Source of the DNA: Pseudogulbenkiania sp.
GTDB lineage: Bacteria; Pseudomonadota; Gammaproteobacteria; Burkholderiales; Chromobacteriaceae
Reading direction: 5' to 3'
Assembly (NCBI GenBank): GCA_018260425.1
Contig: JAGLBD010000028.1
Location: 1-41,981 of the forward strand
Length of the DNA stretch: 41,981 bases
Numbering within the stretch: the stretch's first letter is position 1; each line of letters begins with the position of its first letter. This document shows, one piece after another, positions 1-8,725 of the stretch. The translations under genes and the position numbers were made by a program. Below the pieces are notes generated by a model, which was not told the origin of the DNA, ran no database searches, and was given only the letters and a program-made list of their open reading frames with translations.

Positions 1-111
1 TCGACTGGGCACCTTCATCCACTCCCCTGCGAGTGACATTTCAACCCCGACAACCCGATGCATGCACGGATGTGTTGCTGCCTGCGCGGGATATTTTCAG
101 GGAGAAATTGC

Positions 112-1683
112 ATGGTATTGCGACTATCATTGGCGCTCGCCACCTTATTTGCGTTGTGCGGCGTCATTGCCCCCGATTTCCTCAATCAGGAAACCTCACG
201 CCTGTTGGCACTGACCATCAGCCGCTTTGGCTGGTTCTACCTGCTCACCGTATTTGGTTTTCTGGCCTTTGCCCTGTTTCTGGCCTTTGGCCCCTATCAG
301 CACATCCGCCTCGGGCACGAAGACGATGAGCCGGAGTTTTCCCGTGGATCATGGTTTGCCATGCTGTTTTCAGCGGGCATGGGCATCGGTCTGGTGTTCT
401 GGGGCGTCGCCGAACCGATGTCGCACTTTGCGACCCCCGCCAGTGCCAGCGTCACACCGCAAAGTGCCGAAGCGGCCAAACAAGCGATGCGCTACGCATT
501 CTTTCATTGGGGGCTCCATCCCTGGGCGGTCTATAGCCTGATGGGACTGGTATTGGCCTACTTCAAGTTCAACCGCGGCGAACCCGGCCTGATCAGTGCG
601 ACCTTCCGTCCACTGCTGGGGAATCGGGTCAATGGCCCGGTCGGCTATGCCATCGACACGCTGGCGGTCCTGGCCACCGTCTTCGGTGTGGCGACCTCGC
701 TGGGATTTGGCGCCAGCCAGATCGAAAGCGGCATGGAATGGCTATTCGGCATCCCGTCCTCCCCGCTGCTCACCGTCGCCATCGTGGTGGTCGCCACGGT
801 ATTGTTTTTGCTGTCATCGCTGACCGGCCTGTCACGCGGCATCAAATGGCTGTCGAACCTCAATCTGGGTCTGGCCATCGGACTGATGCTGCTGGTACTG
901 CTGCTCGGACCGACCGGCTTCATCTTCGACACCTTCACCACCACACTGGGTGACTATATGGGCAATCTGGTCAGTGCCAGTCTGCGCATGACCCCGTTTA
1001 CCCAAGGCACCTGGACGGCCGACTGGACCTTGTTCTACTGGGCCTGGTGGGTCACCTGGGCGCCGTTTGTCGGCATGTTCATTGCCCGCGTCTCGCGTGG
1101 CCGTACCGTGCGTGAATTCATCATCGGCGTCATGCTGGTGCCGGCGCTGGCCAGTTTTCTGTGGTTTTCGGTATTCGGCGGAACGGCCCTGCATCTGCAG
1201 CTCTTCGAACACACCAATATGATCGCCGCCGTCAAAGCCGACGTCTCGACCGCCTTGTATGTGATGTTTGACCACCTGCCGGCCTCCGGCCTGCTCTCCG
1301 GCATCGCCATGTTGCTGGTGCTGAGCTTCTTCGTCACCTCCGCCGACTCGGCCACTTTTGTGCTGGGCATGCTGTCCAGCAAGGGATCGCTCAACCCCTC
1401 GCACCGGGTGAAAGTCATCTGGGGCATCATGCTGGCGGTCATCGCGCTGGTGCTGCTCACCACGGGAGGCCTCAAGGGCTTGCAAACCATGTCCATCGTG
1501 TCGGCGCTGCCCTTCATGCTGATCATGATCGGCATGGCGGTATCGCTGCTCAAGGCCCTCAATCAGGAAGAAACCCGTCATCGTCGCCGCGAGATAGAAC
1601 GCCTGCACGAGCTGGAAGCTCTGCTGGAAAAACGTGGCCACCTCCCCCCCAAAGAAACCTCAAAGGAGCTCTCCGATGAATAA
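112..1683 (+). CDS. BCCT-family betaine/choline/carnitine transporter
   Basis: Inner-membrane secondary transporter for compatible solutes or quaternary ammonium compounds, normally driven by Na+ or H+. The 523-aa product is hydrophobic throughout. It carries the glycine-rich AGMGIGLVFWGVAEP segment (about residues 88-102) and the family signature FYWAWWVTWAPFVGMF followed by IARVSRGRTVREF, which contributes the aromatic substrate cage. The C-terminal tail is charged and helical (RHRRREIERLHELEALLEK), as in osmosensing members of the family. I start at ATG 112 because GGGAGA lies 6 bases upstream; an in-frame ATG at 58 would add an unlikely Cys-rich leader. The gene ends inside the start region of the next gene (stop 1681-1683, next ATG 1676), so the two are probably co-translated. 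The substrate cannot be told from the sequence. Confidence 0.93.
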   Translation: MVLRLSLALATLFALCGVIAPDFLNQETSRLLALTISRFGWFYLLTVFGFLAFALFLAFGPYQHIRLGHEDDEPEFSRGSWFAMLFSAGMGIGLVFWGVAEPMSHFATPASASVTPQSAEAAKQAMRYAFFHWGLHPWAVYSLMGLVLAYFKFNRGEPGLISATFRPLLGNRVNGPVGYAIDTLAVLATVFGVATSLGFGASQIESGMEWLFGIPSSPLLTVAIVVVATVLFLLSSLTGLSRGIKWLSNLNLGLAIGLMLLVLLLGPTGFIFDTFTTTLGDYMGNLVSASLRMTPFTQGTWTADWTLFYWAWWVTWAPFVGMFIARVSRGRTVREFIIGVMLVPALASFLWFSVFGGTALHLQLFEHTNMIAAVKADVSTALYVMFDHLPASGLLSGIAMLLVLSFFVTSADSATFVLGMLSSKGSLNPSHRVKVIWGIMLAVIALVLLTTGGLKGLQTMSIVSALPFMLIMIGMAVSLLKALNQEETRHRRREIERLHELEALLEKRGHLPPKETSKELSDE

Positions 1684-2203
1684 CATCATCCGTTTTGTCA
1701 TGGTTGGTCTGGTTGCGGCATCCGCGCATGCCGGCGACCTGGCACTGGAAGCCGGCCGCGACACCGTGGCCATTTCCCGCACCCCGACCGGTAATGGCAT
1801 CGGCTTGACCGCCGACTACCTCAAGCATGCCCATCACGGCAGTGCCGGCGGCATCGGCATGGAATTCGCCGTGAACCCGGGCAAACTGACCCTGGCGGGC
1901 GGCGGCAAGCTGTTTGCCATCAATGCCGACGGTTCGGGTACGGCAGCCCTGCTGGGCGGTCGCATCGCCTATGACCTCACCAACAGCGTGACCCTGTTCG
2001 GCCAAAGCTATCATGCACCGTCCGCGGCCTCATCGGGCAGCATTCGCCGCGTCGAGGACACCCGTGCGGGCGTCCGTTGGCAGGCGCTGGGACCGCTGGC
2101 AGTCGAGGCAGGCTATCGCCATCTGGCGGTGAAGCGTAGCGATGCGTCGCGCAACCGCACCTTGTCCGACGGGGTATTCGTCGGCGCCGGCCTGTCGTTC
2201 TAA
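1676..2203 (+). CDS. YfaZ-like outer membrane beta-barrel protein
   Basis: Small exported protein of 175 aa. It has a signal peptide (MNNIIRFVMVGLVAASAHA, cleavage before GDLAL), alternating beta-strand segments and a terminal aromatic residue (GAGLSF), as expected for an outer-membrane barrel. The length and pattern fit the YfaZ family, whose function is unknown. The ATG overlaps the stop of the BCCT transporter by 8 bases, and AAAGGAG lies just upstream inside that gene, which shows coupling. The pairing suggests, by inference only, that the protein helps the same solutes cross the outer membrane. The gene ends 6 bases before the convergent LysR gene. Confidence 0.75.
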   Translation: MNNIIRFVMVGLVAASAHAGDLALEAGRDTVAISRTPTGNGIGLTADYLKHAHHGSAGGIGMEFAVNPGKLTLAGGGKLFAINADGSGTAALLGGRIAYDLTNSVTLFGQSYHAPSAASSGSIRRVEDTRAGVRWQALGPLAVEAGYRHLAVKRSDASRNRTLSDGVFVGAGLSF

Positions 2204-2209
2204 GACGAC

Positions 2210-3019
2210 TCAAGGCCTGCGCAGCAACGCGTCATGCAAGGCACTGACCGCAGGATGGGTCAGTGCCGACCCGGCAAAACACAGCCCCACCCGCCGCGTC
2301 AGGCTGGCCCCGTCCATCTCTTGGGTTCTGACACCCGCCACGCCGTGCGCCAGCGAACGCGGCAAGAACGCCGCACCAACACCGGCCGCCACCAAGCGTG
2401 CCGCCATCGACAGACTGCCCGCTTCGGCCACCGGGCGTCCTGGCGGATTCTCGCCGTAAAACGGCAACAGCCGTTGATGTGAACGATCGCCCGGGCACAG
2501 TACCCACGGGGTGTTTTCCCGCTGCGGATCGATAATGGCGGCCTGAATCGGCACCGCCAGCACAAAAGGCTCCTCTTCCAGCGGCAAAAACAGTTCATCC
2601 TCGCAACGCGATTCCTCAACCGCAAGACGGGCATCGCCGCAGCAACCATCCTCGACACACAGCCTCACCCCCGGCAAGGCCGCATGTACCAGCCGGATCA
2701 CCGCCTCCAGATGGAGGCCGGCAATATCGGCATCCACCCCCAGTCGCAACGTGGCTTGCAGTGGGGCCTGTTGAAACAAGCCCTCCAACTGCGCCGCCTG
2801 ATCCACCAGCTGGCGTGCTCTGGGGTAGAGCGCACGGGCCTGATCACTCACCTCGACACCACGCGGCAAGCGCTGAAACAAGGTGACGCCCAAGGTCTCT
2901 TCCAACTGCCGGATCGTGACCGACAAGCTGGGTTGGGTCAGAAATAAGCGCTGAGCCGCAGCGGTAATGCTGCGTTCTTCAAACACCGCGATGAAAGCCT
3001 TGAGTTGACGAATATCCAT
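2210..3019 (-). CDS. LysR-family transcriptional regulator
   Basis: A 269-aa DNA-binding regulator. The N-terminal winged helix-turn-helix is clear (MDIRQLKAFIAVFEERSITA, then AAQRLFLTQPSLSVTIRQLE, residues 1-40). It is followed by the linker helix and a periplasmic-binding-like effector domain (from about residue 90). The start at 3019 gives the canonical LysR beginning MDIRQLKAF; a longer frame to 3061 adds residues unlike the family. It is divergent from the short-chain dehydrogenase at 3134, with a 114-bp shared intergenic region, the usual layout for a LysR protein controlling its neighbour and itself. The effector domain has an unusual cluster of Cys (VEDGCCGDARLAVEESRCED, about residues 140-160). 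The effector is unknown. Confidence 0.9.
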   Translation of the reverse strand: MDIRQLKAFIAVFEERSITAAAQRLFLTQPSLSVTIRQLEETLGVTLFQRLPRGVEVSDQARALYPRARQLVDQAAQLEGLFQQAPLQATLRLGVDADIAGLHLEAVIRLVHAALPGVRLCVEDGCCGDARLAVEESRCEDELFLPLEEEPFVLAVPIQAAIIDPQRENTPWVLCPGDRSHQRLLPFYGENPPGRPVAEAGSLSMAARLVAAGVGAAFLPRSLAHGVAGVRTQEMDGASLTRRVGLCFAGSALTHPAVSALHDALLRRP

Positions 3020-3077
3020 AGGAATTTCATATACCAGCAAAAGGAATAAAGCATTTTTCAAGCAGTTACCGCTCGAC

Positions 3078-3127
3078 TATAGTGCAGCCATCACACAATA
3101 CATCGTTTTTGTCTATTTCATCAGGAG
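3078..3127 (+). promoter_or_regulatory. Promoter -10 and RBS of the short-chain dehydrogenase
   Basis: TATAGT at 3078-3083 is a reasonable -10 element in the LysR/SDR divergent gap. No good -35 precedes it, which suits an activator-dependent promoter. AGGAG at 3123-3127 lies 6 bases before the ATG at 3134 and fixes that start. Confidence 0.45.
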
Positions 3128-3133
3128 TCATTC

Positions 3134-3856
3134 ATGACCAAGCCGCTTATCGTCATCACCGGTGCCAGCTCGGGCATTGGCCGCGCCACCGCCCAACGCT
3201 TTTCCCGTGAAGGTCACCCCTTGCTGTTGCTGGCGCGCAATCTCGCCGCCATGCAGGCACTGGGCTTGCCGGAGTGTCTGTGTCTCGCCGTCGATGTCAC
3301 CGACCGGGCCGCCATGCAGGACGCCATCGCCCGGGCTGAGCAGCAATTCGGCCCGACGGGCGCCATCGTCAACAATGCCGGAATGATGTTGCTGGGAGAG
3401 ATGCAGCGGCAGAACCCTGACGAATGGGACACCATGTTCGATGTCAATGTCAAAGGAGTGCTCAATGGGGTGCATGCCGTATTGCCCGGCATGATCGCAC
3501 GACGCAGCGGCACCATCATCAATGTCAGCTCGATTGCCGGACGTAAGACCTTTCCGTCGCACGTCGCCTACTGCGGCACCAAGTTCGCCGTGCACGCCAT
3601 CTCGGAAAACCTGCGCGAGGAAGTGGCCGGCCACGATGTCAGGGTCGTCACCATTGCACCGGGTGCGGTGGAAACCAATCTGCTCAGCCATACCACCGAC
3701 CAGGCCATCAAGGACAACTATGGTCAGTGGAAAGAAGAAATGGGCGGGGTGATCGCACCTGAAGATGTCGCCGAGGCGATCTGGTATGCCTGGCGGCAAC
3801 CGGCCAATGTCTGCATCCGGGAAATCGTACTGGCTGCCACCCGCCAACAACCGTGA
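3134..3856 (+). CDS. Short-chain dehydrogenase/reductase (classical SDR)
   Basis: Cytoplasmic NAD(P)-dependent oxidoreductase of 240 aa, the usual size for classical SDRs. The cofactor motif TGASSGIG is at residues 9-16 and NNAG at 80-83. The catalytic set is Ser133 (in INVSSIAG) with Tyr146 and Lys150 (YCGTK). An Arg soon after the glycine motif (GIGRATAQRFSR) hints at NADPH, but this is weak. The sequence resembles the YdfG/serine-dehydrogenase-like group of broad-specificity SDRs; the substrate cannot be assigned. It is transcribed divergently from a LysR gene that probably controls it, and ends 3 bases from the convergent tag gene. Confidence 0.92.
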   Translation: MTKPLIVITGASSGIGRATAQRFSREGHPLLLLARNLAAMQALGLPECLCLAVDVTDRAAMQDAIARAEQQFGPTGAIVNNAGMMLLGEMQRQNPDEWDTMFDVNVKGVLNGVHAVLPGMIARRSGTIINVSSIAGRKTFPSHVAYCGTKFAVHAISENLREEVAGHDVRVVTIAPGAVETNLLSHTTDQAIKDNYGQWKEEMGGVIAPEDVAEAIWYAWRQPANVCIREIVLAATRQQP

Positions 3857-3859
3857 GGA

Positions 3860-4450
3860 TCAGGTCGGCACGATAAAGTGACGGCGGGCAAGCAAAGCGG
3901 CCTCGCGGACATGGCAGTCCAGGGAGTGATCATTCACCAGCCCCATGGACTGCATGAAGGCATACACCGTGGTGGGTCCGACAAAGGACCAGCCACGCTT
4001 CTTCAGGTCACGCGCCATGGCGCGCGATTCTGCCGTCTCGCTGATCACGGCGGGGGCCGTCGGCGAGGCTTCATACCGCCAGACATAGGCGGCCAGCGAG
4101 CCGGCCTCGTCACGTAATTGCAGCGCGCAACGGGCATTGCGCAGTACGGCTTCGATCTTGCCCCGGTGGCGCACGATGCCGGCGTCACCGAGCAGCCGCT
4201 CGACATCCCCTTCGGTAAAGCGCGCCATCCGCTCCATATCGAAACCGGCAAAGGCCTGCCGGAATGCCTCACGTTTTTTCAGGATGGTGATCCAGCTCAA
4301 GCCTGACTGAAAACTTTCCAGACAGAGCTTTTCAAACAAGCGGGTATCGTCTCCTACCGGAAACCCCCACTCGGTGTCGTGATAGTGCCGATACAGCTCG
4401 GTTTCGCCACACCAGAAACAACGAACCGGCTCGTCTACAGTGGATGTCAT
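3860..4450 (-). CDS. tag: DNA-3-methyladenine glycosylase I
   Basis: Base-excision repair enzyme that removes 3-methyladenine from alkylated DNA. The 196-aa product matches Tag along its length. It has an N-terminal Cys region with YHDTEWG, the conserved block SFQSGLSWITILKKREAFR, then GDAGIVRHRGKIEAVLRNAR, KKRGWSFVGPTTVYAFMQ and VNDHSLDC. In E. coli Tag, the N-terminal Cys/His and the C-terminal His-x3-Cys bind zinc, and equivalents are visible here. Two adjacent ATGs exist at 4453 and 4450. GGAG at 4457-4460 is 3 bases from the first and 6 from the second, so I prefer 4450. The gene is monocistronic or follows the unknown gene at 4684-5412. Confidence 0.95.
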   Translation of the reverse strand: MTSTVDEPVRCFWCGETELYRHYHDTEWGFPVGDDTRLFEKLCLESFQSGLSWITILKKREAFRQAFAGFDMERMARFTEGDVERLLGDAGIVRHRGKIEAVLRNARCALQLRDEAGSLAAYVWRYEASPTAPAVISETAESRAMARDLKKRGWSFVGPTTVYAFMQSMGLVNDHSLDCHVREAALLARRHFIVPT

Positions 4451-4474
4451 CATTATCTCCGTCGCTATTGTGTA

Positions 4475-4540
4475 CCAGTAGATCGGGTTCCAGCAGAATA
4501 TCCCGGCGATAGCCGATTCTCACTGACCTCGATCTACTGG
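4475..4540. repeat. 11-bp inverted repeat with 44-bp spacer
   Basis: CCAGTAGATCG (4475-4485) and its exact reverse complement CGATCTACTGG (4530-4540) flank a 44-bp spacer, 25 bases upstream of tag. The 233-bp gap (4451-4683) between tag and the unknown gene also holds a small GC hairpin, GCCGGG (4635-4640) and CCCGGC (4651-4656), just past the unknown gene's stop. No ORF is apparent in it. The repeat could be an operator pair, an RNA stem in the tag leader, or a degenerate mobile remnant. Confidence 0.5.
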
Positions 4541-4683
4541 GCTGGCTGACAGAGTATATCGCGACACGGTACGGGATTCTCAACTATGACGTTGTTTTAC
4601 GCTATGCATAAGTGGGCTTGCCGGGTGCACTGAAGCCGGGCTATGCCAGTCCCGGCGCAGCTTTGTCAAAGATGCGACACGGC

Positions 4684-5412
4684 TCATGCGGTAACAAGGA
4701 TTTTCTTGTTGTTCCGGTTTGCGGCGATCCACATCTGCAGGCAGGCCGTGACATCATTGTCGGGCACCTGGTTGCTGGCGGTTATGGCACTGATACCGCC
4801 AGTCGGCACATCTCCCATGGCCAGGCTGCGCCACTCCCAGTAAAATCCCGGACCGATCACATAGCTGCTATCGGTGCGCAGCCCGAGCAGGTGCACCTTG
4901 AACTCCAGACTGACGCCACGGTGCTGTTGGGGTGTGTCCCACAGGAACAGATAATGATTGTTCGGCCCCCCTGTCGGCAGGCACTGCGTTTCGGCATCGG
5001 CCCATTCGTCGTGATCCGCGACAAAACCCAGCGGGTCCAACCAATGGTCCAGAAACTCTCCGGCACCCAGGGTCATGCGAATCTGCTGTGTCATCCCGTC
5101 GCGGGTAGCCTGATCGAAACTGTCCAGATAAAACGGACTTTGCTCGACACCCTCGCGAAACAGCACATCAACAAACCAGCCATTGCCATTGATGGTGTTG
5201 CGCTTGGTCTGCTCCTGTCGTGCGCCCTGCTCCCACAGCGCAATATCCAGATCCGTCTTGTTAGTGACAGGGATGTCATTTCTCAAGTAACGGCAGATCT
5301 GGAACAGTCCGATTTTTGCGATCCGGTTGTTGCCGTGAAACGTATCTTCGACATCGACCACAAAACGGGCGGACGGTATGCCGGGGTTTTCTTCATATTT
5401 GATGACTCGCAT
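4684..5412 (-). CDS. Hypothetical protein, 242 aa
   Basis: I do not recognise this protein. It is probably cytoplasmic: there is no signal peptide or membrane segment. It is rich in aromatic and acidic residues, with notable blocks GNGWFVDVLFREGVEQSPFY, LGAGEFLDHWLDPLGF, ADHDEWADAETQCLPTGGPN and GPGFYWEWRSLAMGD. The start is supported by GGGAG 8 bases upstream of ATG 5412. An overlapping 292-codon frame on the opposite strand (4612-5490) looks like a shadow by composition. Base composition seems slightly lower in G+C than the neighbours by eye. It sits alone between tag and a diguanylate cyclase, so context gives no function. Confidence 0.7.
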   Translation of the reverse strand: MRVIKYEENPGIPSARFVVDVEDTFHGNNRIAKIGLFQICRYLRNDIPVTNKTDLDIALWEQGARQEQTKRNTINGNGWFVDVLFREGVEQSPFYLDSFDQATRDGMTQQIRMTLGAGEFLDHWLDPLGFVADHDEWADAETQCLPTGGPNNHYLFLWDTPQQHRGVSLEFKVHLLGLRTDSSYVIGPGFYWEWRSLAMGDVPTGGISAITASNQVPDNDVTACLQMWIAANRNNKKILVTA

Positions 5413-5594
5413 GGATCAGGCTCCCAGAAAGAAAGCGGTGCCACGATGGCAGACCGCCCCTGTAAGAACGTGATGTTGCGATCAGTGTGACAAGACGTGT
5501 GCTATCTGATGTCAGGCTCTTGAGTCCGAAACAGTGATGTGCTGTACACATTGGCGTTGTTAAGTCGCCCTGAGCGTAGGAGTCATCAGTTATG

Positions 5595-5629
5595 GCAGCG
5601 CCCAGTGCATCATGATAGCTGGGCGCTGC
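5595..5629 (-). terminator. Hairpin overlapping the 3' end of the GGDEF gene
   Basis: An 11-bp perfect stem, GCAGCGCCCAG (5595-5605) with CTGGGCGCTGC (5619-5629), and a 13-base loop. The stem includes the last codons and stop (5610-5612) of the cyclase gene. There is no U tract after it, so it may be an RNA-stabilising or Rho-associated structure rather than a classical intrinsic terminator. Confidence 0.4.
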
Positions 5630-7274
5630 TGATCGAACGGGACGCCGACTCCTTCACCATTTCATACCCCTCCACACGATTCTTTTTGGCCTGATACATG
5701 GCATGATCGGCGGATAACAGCAGCGCATCGGCTTCGCAACGCCCATCGCCGAGCGCCACCCCCACCGAGACACCCAATGTAAAAATGCGGCCGGCAATCT
5801 CGAAGGGGGCTTCCATGGCTTCATGGCAACGCACGGCCATGGCGTCGACATAGGCTTCGGCACCCTCTCCGAGTTTCCCCAGCAATAACACAAACTCGTC
5901 GCCACCAATGCGGGCCAGCATGTCGTCCGGCGCAGGGATACAGCTCAGGCGCCGGGCAACTTCGCGCAATGCCGTGTCACCGGCATCATGCCCCAAGGTG
6001 TCATTGATCTGCTTGAAACCGTCTAGATCCAGATACACCACCGCCAGTCTCACCCCGGTCTGGAGTGAACTGGCCAGTTCGCGGCTCAAGCGGTCGGACA
6101 GGGCAATCCGGTTTGGCAAACCGGTCAAGGTATCGTGCAAGGCCATGTCGGACAACTCGGATTGCTTGGCATCGAGCTTGCTCAGCAAGCGATTGAATGC
6201 CGCCAGCAAATGACCGAGTTCGTCATGACGTACCACCGGCAATGCCGCCAATGGCGATTCGCCACTGGCCATGGCTTCGGCCTGACGCGCCGCATGAAAC
6301 AACGGTCGAAACAAGAAGTAGATGTAAATCCCGGCAAAAAACAAAAAGATCAGCATGATCCAGCCGGCATTGCGCCAGGTCAGCTGCCGTACCCGCTCGA
6401 TGGTGGCAAAGGCTTCGCTGCCGGGCAGCATCGCCACGACCGACCAGCCGGTAGTGGAAACCGGGGCAATCGCATACACCATCTCCACGCCATCCGCGGT
6501 GGTGGCCACCCCCTCGCCCTTGAACCCTGTCATGACATTGTCCATCAAGGCATCACGCCCCGCCGGCGGCGTTGCCAGCAGTCCGGCGTTCTTCTGGTCA
6601 GCCGTCATCAGCAGGTGATCCCGGGGCGACACCAGCAGCAACTTGCCACCAGAATAGCCGAGCCGCAAGCTATGCAGTGGCGCCAGAAAGGTGCGGTCAT
6701 TGAGCAAGGTCACCCCGACCAGCATCCCGCGAATGGTACCCGAAGCATCTTTGACCGAGACGGCCAGCGGCAAAACCGCCTGCTGTTCATCACGCCCCTC
6801 GATAATCCTGCCCGCCATGCGACGATCGGATTGCCCGGCCTGGATATCATCGCGAACAGAGTAGTCGAACAGTTTGGGATTGTGCTGCAGCGGGAAACTA
6901 CCGAGGGGCATCCCTTGCGGGTCGACAACGAACAGACCGCCGCTGAACAGGGTTTGAAACTGGTAACGTTCCTGCAGCCAATCATGCAGTTGCACCGGAT
7001 GGGACAGCACGTCCGGAGGCAAGTCGGCCGCCATCCGCTCCAGTAATGCCTGGCGCTGTTGAATCTTGATATCCAGATCGTGGGCAATATACGCGACCAG
7101 ATCCGCCTGGCGGCTCTCGGCCAGGACGCTCAGGTCGGTGCGCAAAAAGTCGGACAGTATGCAAAATCGAACAACGGACCCAACGCTGACGATACAGAGC
7201 GCCAGCAGCATGATGCGGGTCACAACACTATCCCTCATTCGGCGCAGGAATGTGGGTTGGGATTTTTTCGGCAT
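5610..7274 (-). CDS. dCache-HAMP-GGDEF diguanylate cyclase
   Basis: Inner-membrane sensor enzyme of 554 aa that should make cyclic di-GMP from two GTP. A first membrane helix (about residues 17-40) precedes a periplasmic region of about 270 residues with the dCache pattern (FSGGLFVVDPQGMPLGSF, a later DYSVRDDI segment, and SVKDASGTIRGMLVGV). A second membrane helix (about 300-325) leads into HAMP and the GGDEF domain. The active-site motif RIGGDEFVLL (GGDEF about 457-461) is intact, as is DTLTGLPNR. The RxxD inhibitory site nine residues upstream reads APDD, so product inhibition at the canonical I-site is probably absent. A TATAAT on this strand at 7370-7365 may be its -10 element. It is one of four GGDEF genes in the window. 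Confidence 0.93.
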   Translation of the reverse strand: MPKKSQPTFLRRMRDSVVTRIMLLALCIVSVGSVVRFCILSDFLRTDLSVLAESRQADLVAYIAHDLDIKIQQRQALLERMAADLPPDVLSHPVQLHDWLQERYQFQTLFSGGLFVVDPQGMPLGSFPLQHNPKLFDYSVRDDIQAGQSDRRMAGRIIEGRDEQQAVLPLAVSVKDASGTIRGMLVGVTLLNDRTFLAPLHSLRLGYSGGKLLLVSPRDHLLMTADQKNAGLLATPPAGRDALMDNVMTGFKGEGVATTADGVEMVYAIAPVSTTGWSVVAMLPGSEAFATIERVRQLTWRNAGWIMLIFLFFAGIYIYFLFRPLFHAARQAEAMASGESPLAALPVVRHDELGHLLAAFNRLLSKLDAKQSELSDMALHDTLTGLPNRIALSDRLSRELASSLQTGVRLAVVYLDLDGFKQINDTLGHDAGDTALREVARRLSCIPAPDDMLARIGGDEFVLLLGKLGEGAEAYVDAMAVRCHEAMEAPFEIAGRIFTLGVSVGVALGDGRCEADALLLSADHAMYQAKKNRVEGYEMVKESASRSISSAQLS

Positions 7275-7389
7275 GGGGAGCAGTGTAGCCGAGGACGGCC
7301 ATGGTTGGGTATGTTTACCCTCTTAGAAAAAGCATTTTGTATGCATATTGCACAAGTCAATAGCATTATATGCCTCATGGCGCCAAATG

Positions 7390-7414
7390 AAAAACCCGTG
7401 CATAAGCACGGGTT
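7390..7414 (-). terminator. Intrinsic terminator of the beta-oxidation block
   Basis: Read on the minus strand, AACCCGTGC (7414-7406), a 4-base loop and GCACGGGTT (7401-7393) form a 9-bp perfect stem followed by a run of five T (7394-7390). It lies about 50 bases past the thiolase stop and is a classical Rho-independent terminator for this operon. Confidence 0.85.
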
Positions 7415-7461
7415 GTTGGCTAAGGGGCAGCCAGGCCGAAGCCACCGCCCCGTCGTCCGCT

Positions 7462-8664
7462 TTACAGGACTTCGATGATGCCGGCAGCACCCATACCGGT
7501 ACCGATACACATCGTCACCATGCCGTAGCCCTTCTCGCCACGGTTACGCATACCGTGCAGCAGGGTTGCGGTACGGATCGCACCGGTCGCACCCAGCGGG
7601 TGACCCAAAGCAATCGCGCCGCCATGCGGGTTGATCACCGAGGTGTCCAGATCCAGATCGCGGATCACCGCCAGAGCCTGGGCGGCAAAGGCTTCGTTCA
7701 GCTCGATCCACTTCAGGTCGGACTGGGACAGGCCAGCCTGTTTCAGTGCCGCCGGAATGGCTTCCTTCGGACCGATACCCATGATGGCCGGAGGCACGCC
7801 CTTGACCGAGAAGGTCACATAGCGACCGATCGGGGTCAGGTTGAACTCTTTCAGCACGCGTTCGGACACGATGATCACCGCACCGGCGCCGTCTGACATC
7901 TGCGAGCTGTTACCGGCCGTTACCGAACCCTTGGCATCGAACACGGTTTTCAGCTTGGCCAGGCCTTCCAGCGTGGTTTCGCGACGCGGACCTTCATCGT
8001 TTTCCAGTACCTTGTTGATCAGCTGGACTTCGCCGGTCTCGAGGTTGGGAACGCGATAGGTGGTTGCCAGCGGAGTGATTTCGCTCTTGAACGCGCCGGA
8101 GTCGATCGCGGCCAGGGCGCGACGATGGGATTCCACCGCAAACGCATCCTGATCTTCGCGGGAAACGCCCCACTGCTGGGCAACCTTTTCCGCGGTCAGA
8201 CCCATGCCATAGGCAATGGCGTAGTTCTCGTCCTTGGCAAACACTTCCGGGTTGATCGAGACCTTGTTGCCCATCATCGGCACCATGGACATCGACTCGG
8301 AACCCGCCGCGATCACCACGTCAGCTTCACCCATGCGGATACGGTCGGCCGCAATCTGCACGGCGTTGATGCCGGACGAGCAATAACGGTTGATGGTGAT
8401 GCCACCCACGGTATCCGGCAGACCGGCGAGCAGTACGCCGATACGGGCCATATTCAGACCTTGTTCCGCTTCCGGGAAGGCGCAACCTACCACGCAATCG
8501 GAAATCAGCTTGGGGTCCAGATTCGGAACCTGGGCCAGAGCGCCGGTGATGACGTGCGCCAGCATGTCGTCCGGGCGAACGTGGCGCAACATGCCACGCG
8601 GAGCCTTGCCTACCGGGGTACGGGTGGCGGCTACGATGTAAGCTTCCTGTACTTGCTTGACCAT
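7462..8664 (-). CDS. Acetyl-CoA C-acyltransferase (beta-ketothiolase)
   Basis: Thiolase-family enzyme of 400 aa that cleaves 3-ketoacyl-CoA with CoA to acetyl-CoA and a shortened acyl-CoA, the last step of beta-oxidation. The nucleophile is Cys95 in NRYCSSGINA. The C-terminal catalytic His lies in NPHGGAIALGHPLGATG and the second Cys in CIGTGMGAAG. The start at 8664 follows AGGAG with 9-base spacing; an upstream in-frame extension to 8709 is not family-like. It is the last gene of the fad block, 61 bases after the HADH/ECH fusion, with which it should form the trifunctional pathway (FadA/FadI role). The order and the terminator support co-transcription. Confidence 0.94.
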   Translation of the reverse strand: MVKQVQEAYIVAATRTPVGKAPRGMLRHVRPDDMLAHVITGALAQVPNLDPKLISDCVVGCAFPEAEQGLNMARIGVLLAGLPDTVGGITINRYCSSGINAVQIAADRIRMGEADVVIAAGSESMSMVPMMGNKVSINPEVFAKDENYAIAYGMGLTAEKVAQQWGVSREDQDAFAVESHRRALAAIDSGAFKSEITPLATTYRVPNLETGEVQLINKVLENDEGPRRETTLEGLAKLKTVFDAKGSVTAGNSSQMSDGAGAVIIVSERVLKEFNLTPIGRYVTFSVKGVPPAIMGIGPKEAIPAALKQAGLSQSDLKWIELNEAFAAQALAVIRDLDLDTSVINPHGGAIALGHPLGATGAIRTATLLHGMRNRGEKGYGMVTMCIGTGMGAAGIIEVL

Positions 8665-8725
8665 TCTTTCAATCTCCTGGGGTGCGGCGGCATCGCTCGG
8701 CCGCCACACGATATCTGTGCTTCGA

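Noticed and set aside
1641-1650. C7 tract near the end of the BCCT gene as a phase-variation site
   Set aside because: Seven bases is short, it is in the last codons, and slippage would affect only the tail; weaker than the G9 tract.
4612-5490. 292-codon plus-strand frame opposite the unknown 242-aa protein
   Set aside because: Its composition looks like a shadow, and the minus-strand frame has a proper RBS and more protein-like aromatic content. This is the least certain of these rejections.
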